64,000 nucleotides of DNA from Pseudomonas kairouanensis (GTDB lineage Bacteria; Pseudomonadota; Gammaproteobacteria; Pseudomonadales; Pseudomonadaceae). Positions 10,507 to 20,416 of this stretch are shown here, piece after piece (positions within the stretch are counted from its first letter, which is position 1; each line of letters begins with the position of its first letter). The stretch spans positions 97,765-161,764 of the forward strand of contig NZ_QUZU01000012.1 of the NCBI RefSeq assembly GCF_004682055.1. Reading direction: 5' to 3'. The position numbers and the translations under genes are program-made. The notes beneath the pieces were generated by a model. It had not been told where the DNA came from, ran no database searches, and saw only the letters and a program-made list of their open reading frames with translations.

Positions 10507-10534
10507 AAAGGCGCATCCGAAGATGCGCCTTTTT
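10507..10534 (-). terminator. Terminator after aspS
   Basis: On the minus strand, GGCGCATC-TTCG-GATGCGCC with a stable UUCG tetraloop is followed by a short T stretch. It lies 40 bp past the aspS stop and before yebC. Confidence 0.8.
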
Positions 10535-10572
10535 AGACTGCGTAAACCTCAGTGCGCTTTCACGCAGCAGCC

Positions 10573-12348
10573 TTACTCAGCCTTCGGCGTCTCGCGCAGG
10601 CGGATGTGCAGCTCGCGCAGTGCCTTGGCATCCACCACACCTGGAGCCTGGGTCATGACGTCCGCAGCACTCTGGGTTTTCGGGAAGGCAATCACTTCAC
10701 GGATCGACTGGGCGCCGGTCATCAGCATCACCAGGCGGTCCAGGCCAAAGGCCAGGCCACCGTGGGGCGGTGCACCGTACTTCAGGGCGTCGAGCAGGAA
10801 GCCGAACTTCTCTTCCTGTTCCGCTTCGTTGATGCCCAACAGGCGGAACACCGCTTGCTGCATCTCTTTGCGGTGGATACGGATCGAACCACCACCCAAC
10901 TCAGTACCGTTGAGCACCATGTCGTAGGCACGGGACAACGCGCCTGCCGGGTTGGCTTCCAGCTCGGCTGGCGAGCACTTCGGCGCGGTAAACGGGTGGT
11001 GCAGGGCGCTGAAGCTACCGTCGTCGTTCTCTTCGAACATCGGGAAGTCAACGACCCACATCGGAGCCCATTCACAGGTCAGCAGGTTCAGGTCGTGACC
11101 CAGCTTGATCCGCAGCGCACCGAGGGCTTCGCTGACGATCTTGGCCTTGTCGGCGCCGAAGAACACGATGTCACCATCAACTGCACCCACGCGATCGAGG
11201 ATCGCGTTCAGGTTGTCCAGCGGGATGTTTTTAACGATTGGCGATTGCAGGCCATCCACACCGTTGGCGCGTTCGTTGACCTTGATGTACGCCAGGCCCT
11301 TGGCACCGTAGATGCCGACGAACTTGGTGTAGTCGTCGATCTGCTTGCGCGGCATGCTCGCGCCACCCGGTACGCGCAGGGCAGCGATGCGGCATTTAGG
11401 GTCGTTGGCCGGGCCGCTGAACACCTTGAAATCGACTTCCTTGAGCTGGTCGGCAACGTCTACCAGTTCCAGCGGGTTACGCAGGTCTGGCTTGTCGGAA
11501 CCGTAGCGGCGCATGGCTTCTTCGAAGGTCATGTGCGGGAAATCGCCGAATTCCAGATCCAGCACTTCCTTGAACAGGTTGCGGATCATCTGCTCGGTCA
11601 GGCCCATGATCTCTTTTTCATCGAGGAAGCTGGTCTCGATGTCGATCTGGGTGAATTCAGGCTGGCGGTCAGCGCGCAGGTCTTCGTCACGGAAGCACTT
11701 GGCGATCTGGTAGTAACGGTCGAAGCCGGCCACCATCAGCAGTTGCTTGAACAACTGCGGCGATTGCGGCAAGGCGAAGAACGAACCGGCGTGGGTACGG
11801 CTCGGCACCAGGTAGTCACGCGCGCCTTCCGGGGTAGCCCGGGTCAGGATTGGCGTTTCTACGTCCAGGAAGCCGTTTTCGTCGAGGAAGCGGCGGATGC
11901 TGGTGGTCATGCGCGAACGCAGGCGCAGCTTCTCAGCCATTTCCGGTCGACGCAGGTCCAGGAAGCGGTAGCGCAGGCGGGTTTCTTCACCTACGTCGGA
12001 GTATTCGTTGAGCGGGAACGGCGGGGTTTCCGACTCGTTCAGTACTTCCAGCTCGTAGCCCAGCACTTCAATGCCGCCGGAGGCCATGTTCTTGTTCACG
12101 GCACCGGCCGGACGCAGGCGCACCTTGCCGGTGATCTTCACGACGTATTCGCTGCGCACGCGGTCGGCGGCGGCGAAGCTTTCGGCGCGGTCCGGGTCGA
12201 ACACCACCTGGGCCAGACCATCACGATCACGGATATCGAGGAAGATCACCCCGCCGTGGTCGCGGCGACGGTGAACCCATCCGCAAAGGGTGATTTCCTG
12301 ACCTTCCAGGGTCTCGTTCAGTTGGCCGCAATAGTGGCTGCGCATCAT
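10573..12348 (-). CDS. aspS: Aspartyl-tRNA synthetase
   Basis: A class II aminoacyl-tRNA synthetase of the bacterial long form (591 aa). An N-terminal anticodon-binding OB domain ([14 protein letters not shown]) is followed by the catalytic core: motif 2 [19 protein letters not shown], a GAD insertion domain (about 290-420) and motif 3 [12 protein letters not shown]. The start [10 protein letters not shown] at 12348 fits the family; the upstream extension does not. Confidence 0.97.
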   Translation of the reverse strand: MMRSHYCGQLNETLEGQEITLCGWVHRRRDHGGVIFLDIRDRDGLAQVVFDPDRAESFAAADRVRSEYVVKITGKVRLRPAGAVNKNMASGGIEVLGYELEVLNESETPPFPLNEYSDVGEETRLRYRFLDLRRPEMAEKLRLRSRMTTSIRRFLDENGFLDVETPILTRATPEGARDYLVPSRTHAGSFFALPQSPQLFKQLLMVAGFDRYYQIAKCFRDEDLRADRQPEFTQIDIETSFLDEKEIMGLTEQMIRNLFKEVLDLEFGDFPHMTFEEAMRRYGSDKPDLRNPLELVDVADQLKEVDFKVFSGPANDPKCRIAALRVPGGASMPRKQIDDYTKFVGIYGAKGLAYIKVNERANGVDGLQSPIVKNIPLDNLNAILDRVGAVDGDIVFFGADKAKIVSEALGALRIKLGHDLNLLTCEWAPMWVVDFPMFEENDDGSFSALHHPFTAPKCSPAELEANPAGALSRAYDMVLNGTELGGGSIRIHRKEMQQAVFRLLGINEAEQEEKFGFLLDALKYGAPPHGGLAFGLDRLVMLMTGAQSIREVIAFPKTQSAADVMTQAPGVVDAKALRELHIRLRETPKAE

Positions 12349-12455
12349 GGTAGTGGTTTCACTTCTCGTAATTCGAAATTCGGTGGAGGCCCGCCTCGTC
12401 ACCGTACATTAAAGCAGGGGACGGATAATGCAGGAGCCTGCGCGTAGAGTTCAAC

Positions 12456-12677
12456 TCAGTCTGCTTTGTCGCCGCCCGCCAGATTCTTCTTCGAGCCGGT
12501 CTTGAAGTCGGTCTCGTACCAGCCGCTGCCGCTCAGGCGGAAGCCCGGCATGGACAACATCTTCTTGAGTTCCGGCGCCTGGCAGGCCGGGCAATCGACC
12601 AGCGGCGCTGCGCTGATCTTCTGAATGGCTTCCAACTGATGACCACAGGAAGCACATTGATAGTCGTACATGGGCAT
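12456..12677 (-). CDS. FmdB family zinc-ribbon protein
   Basis: A 73-aa protein with an N-terminal zinc ribbon (PMYDYQCASCGH ... VDCPACQAPELKK): two CxxC pairs followed by LSMPGFRLSGSGWYETDFK, all typical of FmdB/CxxC_CxxC_SSSS regulators. Family members are proposed regulatory or RNA-binding zinc proteins; no function is proven here. It directly precedes aspS on the same strand (108 bp) and may be co-transcribed. Confidence 0.9.
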   Translation of the reverse strand: MPMYDYQCASCGHQLEAIQKISAAPLVDCPACQAPELKKMLSMPGFRLSGSGWYETDFKTGSKKNLAGGDKAD

Positions 12678-12848
12678 GGCGATGTCTCGGCGATCAGAAC
12701 GTTACTGCGCCACGCCTGTTCCGGGGCAACCCCGGCATGCGCAGCAAAGCGCGGGATTATATCTGGTAAATCGAGGCAGCGCAGCCGGCTTTCTGCCCGG
12801 CGCCTTACCCTCCTGGACGGTGGGCCGGCGCCGGGACCGCCTGAGGGG

Positions 12849-13178
12849 TCAGGGTTCGACCCGACCTTTGAGCAGGTGAACAACACAGACCACCCGCACC
12901 AACCCGCTGAAGTTCTTCACACCGCCATAGCGCAGGTGCACTTCCCGATCCACATAGGAGAGCAACGCACTGACGGAACAGGCGTTGAGCCGGGCGATTT
13001 CCGTGAGGATATTCCAATAAATCTGCTCCAGCCGCAGACATGTGGAAAACCCATTGAGCCTGACCGATCGGGACAATGGCCTGGCCAACCCCATATCGAA
13101 CCCTTTGACAAAAGGATCGACTTTCAACTTATGAAAACCACCGGTTTCCATCACTCCACTACCCACTGCGCGAGACAT
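12849..13178 (-). CDS. Ribbon-helix-helix (RHH_4) protein
   Basis: A 109-aa protein matching the RHH_4 pattern: RSVRLNGFSTCLRLEQIYWN near residue 37, then SVSALLSYVDREV and a hydrophobic C-terminal helix NFSGLVRVVCVVHLL. RHH_4 proteins are small, probably dimeric DNA binders without a known target. The ATG at 13178 has GGAG ten bases upstream; the in-frame ATG at 13151 is the alternative. Confidence 0.8.
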   Translation of the reverse strand: MSRAVGSGVMETGGFHKLKVDPFVKGFDMGLARPLSRSVRLNGFSTCLRLEQIYWNILTEIARLNACSVSALLSYVDREVHLRYGGVKNFSGLVRVVCVVHLLKGRVEP

Positions 13179-13323
13179 ACACCTGACACTCCATTGCCAA
13201 ACAGCAGTCCATGGGGCCTCCCATTGGACGATAGCGCTATAAAACCGCAGGCAAGCAGGCGCAGCCAGAAGACGGGGCGTTGATCGGCGTAGGACAACGC
13301 CAGCAAATGCGCGGAAACAAGCG

Positions 13324-13346
13324 AGCGGCGCCAGGACGGCGCCGCT
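13324..13346 (-). terminator. Possible terminator after dps-like gene
   Basis: A strong GC hairpin (AGCGGCGCC / GGCGCCGCT) just downstream of the Dps-family gene. On the minus strand only a weak T-rich tail (CGCTTGTTTCC) follows, so termination may be partial. Confidence 0.5.
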
Positions 13347-13358
13347 GCGGGCTGAGGG

Positions 13359-13832
13359 TTATTGGTTTTCGAGCAGGGAACGCAGCATCCACGCGGTTTT
13401 CTCGTGAATCTGCATGCGCTGGGTCAGCAAATCGGCCGTGGGCTCGTCACTGACCTTGTCGAGCAACGGGAAAATACCCCGCGCGGTACGCGTGACCGCC
13501 TCTTGGCCCGCGACCAGTTGCTTGATCATTTCCTCGGCGCTGGGCACGCCCTCCTCTTCCTTGATGGACGAAAGACGCGCGTAGATCGAATAGGCACCCG
13601 GTGCCGGGAAGCCCAGGGCACGGATACGCTCGGCAATGGAGTCAACTGCCAGCGCCAGTTCGTTGTACTGCTCTTCAAACATCAAGTGCAGCGTACGAAA
13701 CATGGGGCCTGTGACGTTCCAATGGAAGTTGTGGGTCTTGAGGTACAACACATAGGTATCGGACAGCAGCCGTGACAGGCCATCGACGATGGATTTACGG
13801 TCTTCTTCACTGATACCAATATCGATTGCCAT
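13359..13832 (-). CDS. dps: Dps family DNA starvation/stationary-phase protein
   Basis: A ferritin-like dodecameric protein that oxidises and stores iron and protects DNA. The 157-aa product has the Dps ferroxidase signature at the subunit interface: [14 protein letters not shown] near residue 31, [22 protein letters not shown], and later [17 protein letters not shown] at 13832 has AAGGGG seven bases upstream; the ATG ten codons earlier lacks family support. It is transcribed away from the cold-shock gene. Confidence 0.92.
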   Translation of the reverse strand: MAIDIGISEEDRKSIVDGLSRLLSDTYVLYLKTHNFHWNVTGPMFRTLHLMFEEQYNELALAVDSIAERIRALGFPAPGAYSIYARLSSIKEEEGVPSAEEMIKQLVAGQEAVTRTARGIFPLLDKVSDEPTADLLTQRMQIHEKTAWMLRSLLENQ

Positions 13833-14210
13833 GTTTTTCCCCTTCAATTGACGTGCATTCATTGATCAGGTGCAGAACCACTCTAGCAAGAGAGCCGGTT
13901 ACGCGCCGCTGGATACAGACCTGGCGGTGGGTAATGTAGGAATTTTCCCCAAAAAACCAATAAAAGCACCCGCACCTGTCTAGGACAAGCGTTTGCCATA
14001 GAAATGCCCTCCCCCTTGCAAGCCCCGTAAATGCTTGATTTGAGTAGGCACAGCCTTTGCTGTTAAATAGGCGGCGTGTCACTGCCGTTACTTTTCGCGC
14101 CAGCGCCATAGGCTGATACCCGTGCACGTGCCCAACGCCTTCAATTGTTCAGAAGCGAACCGTGCCCGTCAGCTCTTCCTTGTGATCCGTCTAAACGTGA
14201 GTTAATCAAA
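13833..14210. other. Divergent intergenic region, dps / cold-shock gene
   Basis: A 378-bp gap between divergently transcribed genes. It must hold both promoters, but I see no clear consensus elements. Short AT-rich tracts and a GTGCACGTGC palindrome (about 14119-14130) are present. No plausible coding sequence or RNA gene was recognised. Confidence 0.5.
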
Positions 14211-14813
14211 ATGTTGAAAATCGTCCACCTGCTAACGGGCGTTGCAGCTTTGCTGCTGTCCTTTATACCGAGCTTGCAACAGGGAAGCCCTCCCTACCTG
14301 GAACAACACGACGCTCTGTACCTGGCCTTGTTCGGCCTTCTTAACCTGACGCTGGCACCGGTCATTCCTTACTGGAACAAAGGCACACGTCATCAACTGC
14401 AAAACCTGGTCAGTGCGCTGCTGGTGCTGACTGTTGTCGTACAAACCCTCACCCTCCTGGCACCCATGCCTGAAGTCGGCGGCCACCCGGCCATCCTGCT
14501 CAGCCTGGTGATCGCTGTAGTGGCCATCGTTCTTCACCTGGCCATCAGCTTCTACCGTTCGTCCCCTGCGGCCTCGTCGCAAACCTACGACATGACCAAT
14601 CGGGATACCGGTACCGTCAAGTGGTTCAACACCTCAAAAGGCTTCGGCTTTATTTCCCGTGATTCGGGCGACGATATCTTCGTCCACTTCCGGGCCATTC
14701 GCGGCGAAGGCCATCGTGTCCTGGTGGAAGGCCAGCGCGTGGAGTTCTCCGTGATGAATCGCGACAAAGGCCTGCAGGCCGAAGACGTGATTGCTGCACT
14801 GCCGCGTCGCTGA
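14211..14813 (+). CDS. Membrane-anchored cold-shock domain protein
   Basis: A 200-aa two-part protein. The N-terminal about 125 residues hold four hydrophobic segments (near 5-23, 40-57, 66-85 and 95-115). The C-terminal about 70 residues are a complete cold-shock domain with [16 protein letters not shown] (RNP1) and DDIFVHF (RNP2). The domain should bind RNA or single-stranded DNA and face the cytoplasm. ATG at 14211 is chosen because the upstream part is not family-like. A gene of this type is found next to dps and slyX in other Pseudomonas. Confidence 0.88.
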   Translation: MLKIVHLLTGVAALLLSFIPSLQQGSPPYLEQHDALYLALFGLLNLTLAPVIPYWNKGTRHQLQNLVSALLVLTVVVQTLTLLAPMPEVGGHPAILLSLVIAVVAIVLHLAISFYRSSPAASSQTYDMTNRDTGTVKWFNTSKGFGFISRDSGDDIFVHFRAIRGEGHRVLVEGQRVEFSVMNRDKGLQAEDVIAALPRR

Positions 14814-14827
14814 TCCCAGCCTCGCAA

Positions 14828-14868
14828 AAAAAACCGCGATCCGGCGTTGACTGGATCGCGGTTTTTTT
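14828..14868. terminator. Bidirectional terminator, cold-shock gene / slyX
   Basis: A strong inverted repeat, AAAACCGCGATCC / GGATCGCGGTTTT, with T runs on both strands. It lies between the convergent cold-shock gene and slyX, so it can end both transcripts. Confidence 0.92.
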
Positions 14869-14884
14869 ATTGCACGCACATGGG

Positions 14885-15091
14885 TCAATAGTGCGGCGGC
14901 GGTGCTTCTTCTTCCGACGTTTCGAACTGGCCGCCCATCTCTTCCTGGCGCTTGAGCAGCGCAGTCATCTGCAACTGCAGGCGCTCGACGGCCCGTTGCT
15001 GGGCAACCAGGATGTCATTTAGGGTCTCAATGGTGTCGTCCTGGAAGGCCAGACGGCTTTCCAGGTCGGTGACGCGGTCTTGCAAATCCAT
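14885..15091 (-). CDS. slyX: SlyX family protein
   Basis: A 68-aa coiled-coil protein of the SlyX family: [20 protein letters not shown], then a heptad-rich helix and a C-terminal PPHY, the family ending. Its function is unknown. It starts 3 bp after the HIT gene stop, so the two form a two-gene operon. Confidence 0.93.
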   Translation of the reverse strand: MDLQDRVTDLESRLAFQDDTIETLNDILVAQQRAVERLQLQMTALLKRQEEMGGQFETSEEEAPPPHY

Positions 15092-15094
15092 GAT

Positions 15095-15520
15095 TCAGCC
15101 CTGGGTGAAGATAAAGTCGGGGGGCAGCAATTCCCGCAGGCGTTCGCGCAGGGCGCTCACTTGCTCGTCGCTATAAGGTTTGGCCGGATGCTTGCCCCAC
15201 ACAGGTGCCGGCCAGGCGGCGTCGTCACGTTTGCGCACAATCACATGCACATGGAGTTGGCTGACCACGTTGCCCAAGGCACCGATGTTCATCTTGTCGG
15301 CCGCCAGCCCTTCATTGAGCAATTGCGCCAAGGCCGTAGTCTCTTGCCACAGCCGCTGCTGGTCGGCGACATCCAGCTGAAAGACTTCGCTGATACCGTT
15401 GATGCGCGGTACCAGGATGAACCAGGGGTAGTTCGAGTCATTGGACAACAGCAGGCGACTCAGGGGGAAATCCCCCAGCACCAGCGTGTCGTGTTGAAGG
15501 CGTTGGTCTAAAGCGAACAC
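15095..15520 (-). CDS. HIT family nucleotide hydrolase
   Basis: A 141-aa histidine-triad protein with the active-site motif QLHVHVIVR (HxHxH form) near residue 94 and the upstream YPWFILVPR strand. It is expected to hydrolyse a nucleotide phosphoramidate or dinucleotide; the substrate is unknown. I start it at GTG 15520 (VFALDQRLQH), where GGAG lies eight bases upstream. The open frame runs back to 15637, but that 39-codon extension has no family similarity. Confidence 0.88.
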   Translation of the reverse strand: MFALDQRLQHDTLVLGDFPLSRLLLSNDSNYPWFILVPRINGISEVFQLDVADQQRLWQETTALAQLLNEGLAADKMNIGALGNVVSQLHVHVIVRKRDDAAWPAPVWGKHPAKPYSDEQVSALRERLRELLPPDFIFTQG

Positions 15521-15936
15521 CGCAGGCACTCCGTTCGGCAGGTCAGGTTCAAGGCCACCAGCATACCTGCGAATCGCCGAGGCTTCACGCCAGTCGCCGC
15601 GCGCCTGGGCAAGGCAAGACGAAAAAAAGCGCACCATTTAGAGACAAGCGTTTTTTTGAACTAGGCTCATTGACCAATCCCCCTGTCATTCACCCGACCC
15701 TTAATGAAAAACAGGCACGCGAGCCGCGATGCAGAGGCCTCAGCAAATAAGGCATTACGCCATTACCGAACCCCAAGGCGCTCGAAGGGACTGCACCAAA
15801 ATGACCCACTTGCGCCTCAAAGAGATCCGCCGATTACCCACTGACCGGGGTGAACGGGTAACGTTTTTCCCACGGGCTGTATTTATGGACCACCAAACAG
15901 GCACGGCAAAGAGGCGTCAAGGCCAAACCAATCGGC

Positions 15937-15966
15937 GTAAAAACCCCGTGCTTATGCGGTTTTTAC
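15937..15966. repeat. Perfect 9-bp inverted repeat upstream of porin
   Basis: GTAAAAACC and GGTTTTTAC flank a 12-bp loop. On the plus strand it has a terminator-like shape with five T in the right arm, so it could be an RNA hairpin or an operator. Confidence 0.6.
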
Positions 15967-16183
15967 AAACTCATGACGTTTTTCACAAAAAAATGACATT
16001 CGGTTACCGGTTTGGGCGCGCTTGTTGCATTCATCCCCACATCGTCGGCAACGGCACCCACAAGGAAGCAGGTGTTTCGCGATGAAAAACAACAGCGGTT
16101 CAATACGCACCATGGAAGACTTGAAACTTTGAAAGTGACGCCGGCGGCGTTCTTTTAATGATTTAAAACAGTATTGAAGTTGT

Positions 16184-16233
16184 CAGCCTCGTTACAGTGA
16201 GGCTGTGAAATTGCGACACGGACATAGCAATTT
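16184..16233. promoter_or_regulatory. Paired inverted repeats upstream of porin gene
   Basis: Two adjacent inverted repeats: CAGCCTC-N8-GAGGCTG (16184-16205) and AAATTGC-N12-GCAATTT (16208-16233), about 160-210 bp before the porin start. They look like operators or a structured leader. The binding protein is unknown. Confidence 0.45.
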
Positions 16234-16392
16234 ACGACTGGCTCGTAAAGAAGCTGAAAGGAAAGTTGGTCAAGTATCGCCAATATTGTCAGCGTGATAT
16301 AACTTTGCGCCGACACAAAAAGAAAGAGCCGCCCAGACAAAAATACAGGTGGGACGGCAGTACTCTTCCTAAAACCAAAGGAGCAAATCACG

Positions 16393-17694
16393 ATGCGCGT
16401 GATGAAGTGGAGCATGATCGCCCTGGCTGTTTCAGCAGGCACCTCGCAGTTCGCAATGGCGTCCGCCCAGGACGATTCCAAAGGCTTTGTTGAAGACAGT
16501 ACTTTCGGCATCAATACTCGCGCTCTGTACTTCAGCCGCGACTATCGCAATGAGCCAGGTGGTGACGGTTACACCATCATCAACGGCAAACGTCAAAGTC
16601 GCTCCGAAGAAACCGGCCTGGGCTTCAACGCCTTGTACGAATCGGGCTTCACCCAAGGCACCATCGGTGTGGGTGTCGATGCAATCGGTTTGTTGGGCCT
16701 CAAGCTGGACAGCGGCAAAGGCCGTACGGGCACAGGCCTGTTCCCTCAAGGCTCCGACGGTCGCTCCCAGGATGATTACTCCAAAGGCGGTGCAGCCATC
16801 AAATTCCGTATCTCCAATACGGTATTGAAGATCGGCGACCAATACACCACCGCACCTGTATATGCCTCTGACGACAGCCGCCTGCTACCGGAGCTGCCAC
16901 AAGGTATTTCGATCACCAGTACCGAAATCAAAGGCCTCAAGCTCGAAGGCGGTCACTTTACCTCCAGCGTCGCACAAGACCAGACCGACCACGACAGCCT
17001 TGGCCTGAAGAAAACCGACTTCGTCGGCGGTGTCTACGCGTGGACTCCTGAGTTCACCACCAGTCTGTACTATGCGAAGACCGAAGATTACTGGCGCAAA
17101 TACTACGCCAACGTCAACTGGACCCACGCGTTGAGCGATGACCAATCCCTGGCGTTCGACTTCAACATCTACGACACCAAAAGTGAAGGCGCAGGCCTTG
17201 TACGTGCCGCCAAAGACGACACCACCAAGCTCGATAACCGCGCATTCAGCTTGCAGGGTGCTTACACCATTGGTGCACACACCTTCACTCTGGCAGCCCA
17301 GAAGGTCTCCGGTGACGGCCAGTACGGCTACGGCGTAGACGGCGGCGGTACAGTATTCCTCGCCAACTCCGTGGCGCGTTCCGACTTCTTCGCCGAAGGC
17401 GAGAAGTCGTTCCAGGCTCGCTATGACATCAACATGGCTACCTTCGGTATCCCAGGCCTGAGCTTCATGACTCGCTACGTACACGGTAGCGGCGCAAATA
17501 CCGCCCTGACCTCGAACGGTAAAGAGTGGGAACGCGACATCGAAGCCAAGTACGTGATCCAGTCCGGTCCTGCGAAGGATCTGAGCCTGCGTCTGCGTCA
17601 AGCCACTTACCGTTCCAGCGATGCGGTCTACTACAACTCTCCGTCCTTGGACGAACTGCGTCTGATCGCGCAATACCCGCTGAACATCCTGTAA
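16393..17694 (+). CDS. OprD family outer-membrane porin
   Basis: A substrate-specific porin of the OprD family, 433 aa. The signal peptide MRVMKWSMIALAVSAG ends near MASAQ. The mature part opens with the family motif KGFVEDSTF and holds many alternating beta-strands, such as SGFTQGTIGVGVDAIGLLGLK and SLAFDFNIYDTKSEG. It ends LRLIAQYPLNIL, a typical porin terminus. AAGGAG lies nine bases before the ATG. The gene position matches oprD beside the HIT gene in P. aeruginosa, but the substrate cannot be told from sequence. Confidence 0.93.
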   Translation: MRVMKWSMIALAVSAGTSQFAMASAQDDSKGFVEDSTFGINTRALYFSRDYRNEPGGDGYTIINGKRQSRSEETGLGFNALYESGFTQGTIGVGVDAIGLLGLKLDSGKGRTGTGLFPQGSDGRSQDDYSKGGAAIKFRISNTVLKIGDQYTTAPVYASDDSRLLPELPQGISITSTEIKGLKLEGGHFTSSVAQDQTDHDSLGLKKTDFVGGVYAWTPEFTTSLYYAKTEDYWRKYYANVNWTHALSDDQSLAFDFNIYDTKSEGAGLVRAAKDDTTKLDNRAFSLQGAYTIGAHTFTLAAQKVSGDGQYGYGVDGGGTVFLANSVARSDFFAEGEKSFQARYDINMATFGIPGLSFMTRYVHGSGANTALTSNGKEWERDIEAKYVIQSGPAKDLSLRLRQATYRSSDAVYYNSPSLDELRLIAQYPLNIL

Positions 17695-17739
17695 TCGAGC
17701 ATTTGGTTACAACGATGACTTAAGGTTTCGGCCTTAAAT

Positions 17740-17779
17740 AAAAAGCCGCCCCCTTGTAAACAAAGGGGCGGCTTTTTTA
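17740..17779 (+). terminator. Terminator after porin gene
   Basis: AAAAGCCGCCCC/GGGGCGGCTTTT hairpin followed by a T run, 45 bp past the porin stop. A run of A on the left arm lets it work for the opposite strand too. Confidence 0.92.
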
Positions 17780-17875
17780 TTGCAGTATTATTTCTGTCAA
17801 AAAATAACTAGCAAGCTAACTAACGAGATTGCAAACAGCTTCCATTAGCTGACCTGTCAGCCAAGTCTCAAGCAA

Positions 17876-18718
17876 TTATTTTTCCGCTGTTTCCTGCATG
17901 ACACGGATAACCCGCTGTGGAAACGGAATATCAATACCCGCCTCTTTCAAACGGTCGCGTGCAAGTTCGTTCAACATGAACACCACATCCCAATAATCCG
18001 AGGTCTTGGTCCAGCAGCGCAGGGAAACAGTAATAGAACTGTCCCCCAAGGTTGAAACCACTGCCACGGCAGCCGGATCCGTCAACACGCGCGGGTCTTT
18101 GGCCAGCGCCAACAACACCTCACGGGCTTTCTGCAGGTCCGCTTCATAGTCCACACCTACATCAAACACGACTTTGCGGGTTGGCTGACGGTTGGTGTTG
18201 GTGATGATGCCGTTCGAAAGACTGCCATTGGGAATGATGACGGTCTTGTTGTCACCGGTGCGCAGCACGGTGTGGAAGATCTGGATGCTGTCGACGGTGC
18301 CGGAAGTGCCCTGGGCTTCGATCCAGTCACCAATGCGGAACGGGCGGAACAACAAGATAAGGACGCCACCCGCAAAGTTCGCCAGGCTGCCTTGCAGAGC
18401 CATACCAATGGCCAGGGTAGCAGCACCAATGGCAGCCACGAATGAAGTGGTCGCCACGCCAATCATCGAGGCCACGTTGACCACAAGCATGATTTTCAGC
18501 GCGATGTTAGCCAGCTTGGTGATGAAGTGTTGCAGCGCCGTATCCGCGTTGCGCAGAGCCAGCAAACGCCCCACTCGACCAGTCAAGACGTTGATCAGCC
18601 ACCAGCCGATGACCAGCGTGAGGACGGCCAGCAAAAAACGGCTGCCGTACTCCATGATCATCGGAATCCAGGACTGTGACGTCTTGATCAAGTGATCCAT
18701 TTCAGCGTTCATATCCAT
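17876..18718 (-). CDS. mscS: Small-conductance mechanosensitive channel MscS
   Basis: A 280-aa inner-membrane channel for hypo-osmotic shock. Three membrane helices lie near residues 25-45, 68-88 and 92-115. The pore helix is Gly/Ala-rich (ATLAIGMALQGSLANFAGGV), followed by FRPFRIGDWIE of the beta domain and a C-terminal alpha/beta domain. AGGAG lies seven bases before the ATG at 18718. It is transcribed convergently with the porin gene. Confidence 0.94.
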   Translation of the reverse strand: MDMNAEMDHLIKTSQSWIPMIMEYGSRFLLAVLTLVIGWWLINVLTGRVGRLLALRNADTALQHFITKLANIALKIMLVVNVASMIGVATTSFVAAIGAATLAIGMALQGSLANFAGGVLILLFRPFRIGDWIEAQGTSGTVDSIQIFHTVLRTGDNKTVIIPNGSLSNGIITNTNRQPTRKVVFDVGVDYEADLQKAREVLLALAKDPRVLTDPAAVAVVSTLGDSSITVSLRCWTKTSDYWDVVFMLNELARDRLKEAGIDIPFPQRVIRVMQETAEK

Positions 18719-18843
18719 CTACTTTCTCCTGTGTAACGCAATTGAACACCCATTAACGCAATTGAGCCCCGAAGGGCTCAATGGAGGGCGCAGGTTCTGG
18801 GGCGTGGGACGCCAAAAAAAACCCCAGGTTCCCCAAATGGCCA

Positions 18844-19329
18844 TCAGTCGCGGAAGTTATTGAACTGCAGCGGCATGTCGAAGGTCTTGGCGCGCAGGGC
18901 CGCGATGGCCTCTTGCAGATCATCACGCTTCTTGCCGGTGACGCGAACCTGTTCACCCTGGATGGCGGCCTGGACTTTGAGCTTGGCATCCTTGATGTGA
19001 GCGACGATTTTCTTCGCCAGCTCCTTGTCGATACCTTCCTTGAGCACGGCTTCCTGCTTCATCAGTTTGCCGGAGGCGTAGGCGTCCTTGATTTCAAGGC
19101 ACTGCGCGTCAATCTTGCGCTTGACCAGCGACAACTTGAGGATCTCGATCATCGCTTCCAGCTGGAAATCGGCTTCAGCGGTCAGGTTGACGGTCAGTTC
19201 CTTTTCCTTGAATTCGAAGCTGCCCTTGCCTTTCAAGTCATAGCGACGGTCCAGTTCCTTGACGGCGTTCTCGACGGCGTTGGTGACTTCGTGTTTGTCC
19301 AGTTCGGATACCACGTCGAACGAAGGCAT
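18844..19329 (-). CDS. yajQ: YajQ family cyclic-di-GMP-binding protein
   Basis: A 161-aa YajQ/DUF520 protein: [15 protein letters not shown] at the start, [15 protein letters not shown], and the ending [19 protein letters not shown]. Members bind cyclic di-GMP in Xanthomonas and Pseudomonas and affect transcription. It lies next to mscS on the same strand. An ATTGAGCCC/GGGCTCAAT hairpin (18761-18782) lies in the gap. Confidence 0.95.
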   Translation of the reverse strand: MPSFDVVSELDKHEVTNAVENAVKELDRRYDLKGKGSFEFKEKELTVNLTAEADFQLEAMIEILKLSLVKRKIDAQCLEIKDAYASGKLMKQEAVLKEGIDKELAKKIVAHIKDAKLKVQAAIQGEQVRVTGKKRDDLQEAIAALRAKTFDMPLQFNNFRD

Positions 19330-19347
19330 GTCATTTCTCCAATATAA

Positions 19348-20370
<1,023 letters not shown>

Positions 20371-20416
20371 GCCACGCGCTACCCTGCCCGCCTGTCTATC
20401 ACCTGGGAAAGCCCTG

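Larger units (their letters stand above)
15521..16392. other. Long leader/intergenic region upstream of porin gene
   Basis: About 870 bp between the HIT gene and the porin gene, more AT-rich than its surroundings. It contains three perfect inverted repeats: GTAAAAACC/GGTTTTTAC (15937-15966), CAGCCTC/GAGGCTG (16184-16205) and AAATTGC/GCAATTT (16208-16233). An open frame at 15729-16085 has no recognisable protein features. I see no convincing gene; regulation of the porin is the most likely role. Confidence 0.55.

Noticed and set aside
10552..12447. A 631-codon plus-strand frame opposite aspS
   Set aside because: It is an antisense shadow of the strongly biased aspS codons; no family features.
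13276..13301. GGCGTTG/CAACGCC inverted repeat downstream of the RHH gene and dps
   Set aside because: Short and without a promoter or T-run context; could be an operator but is not supported.
15729..16085. A 118-codon open frame in the porin leader
   Set aside because: Basic, low-complexity composition, no recognisable domain, no strong ribosome-binding site; probably chance in the AT-rich leader.
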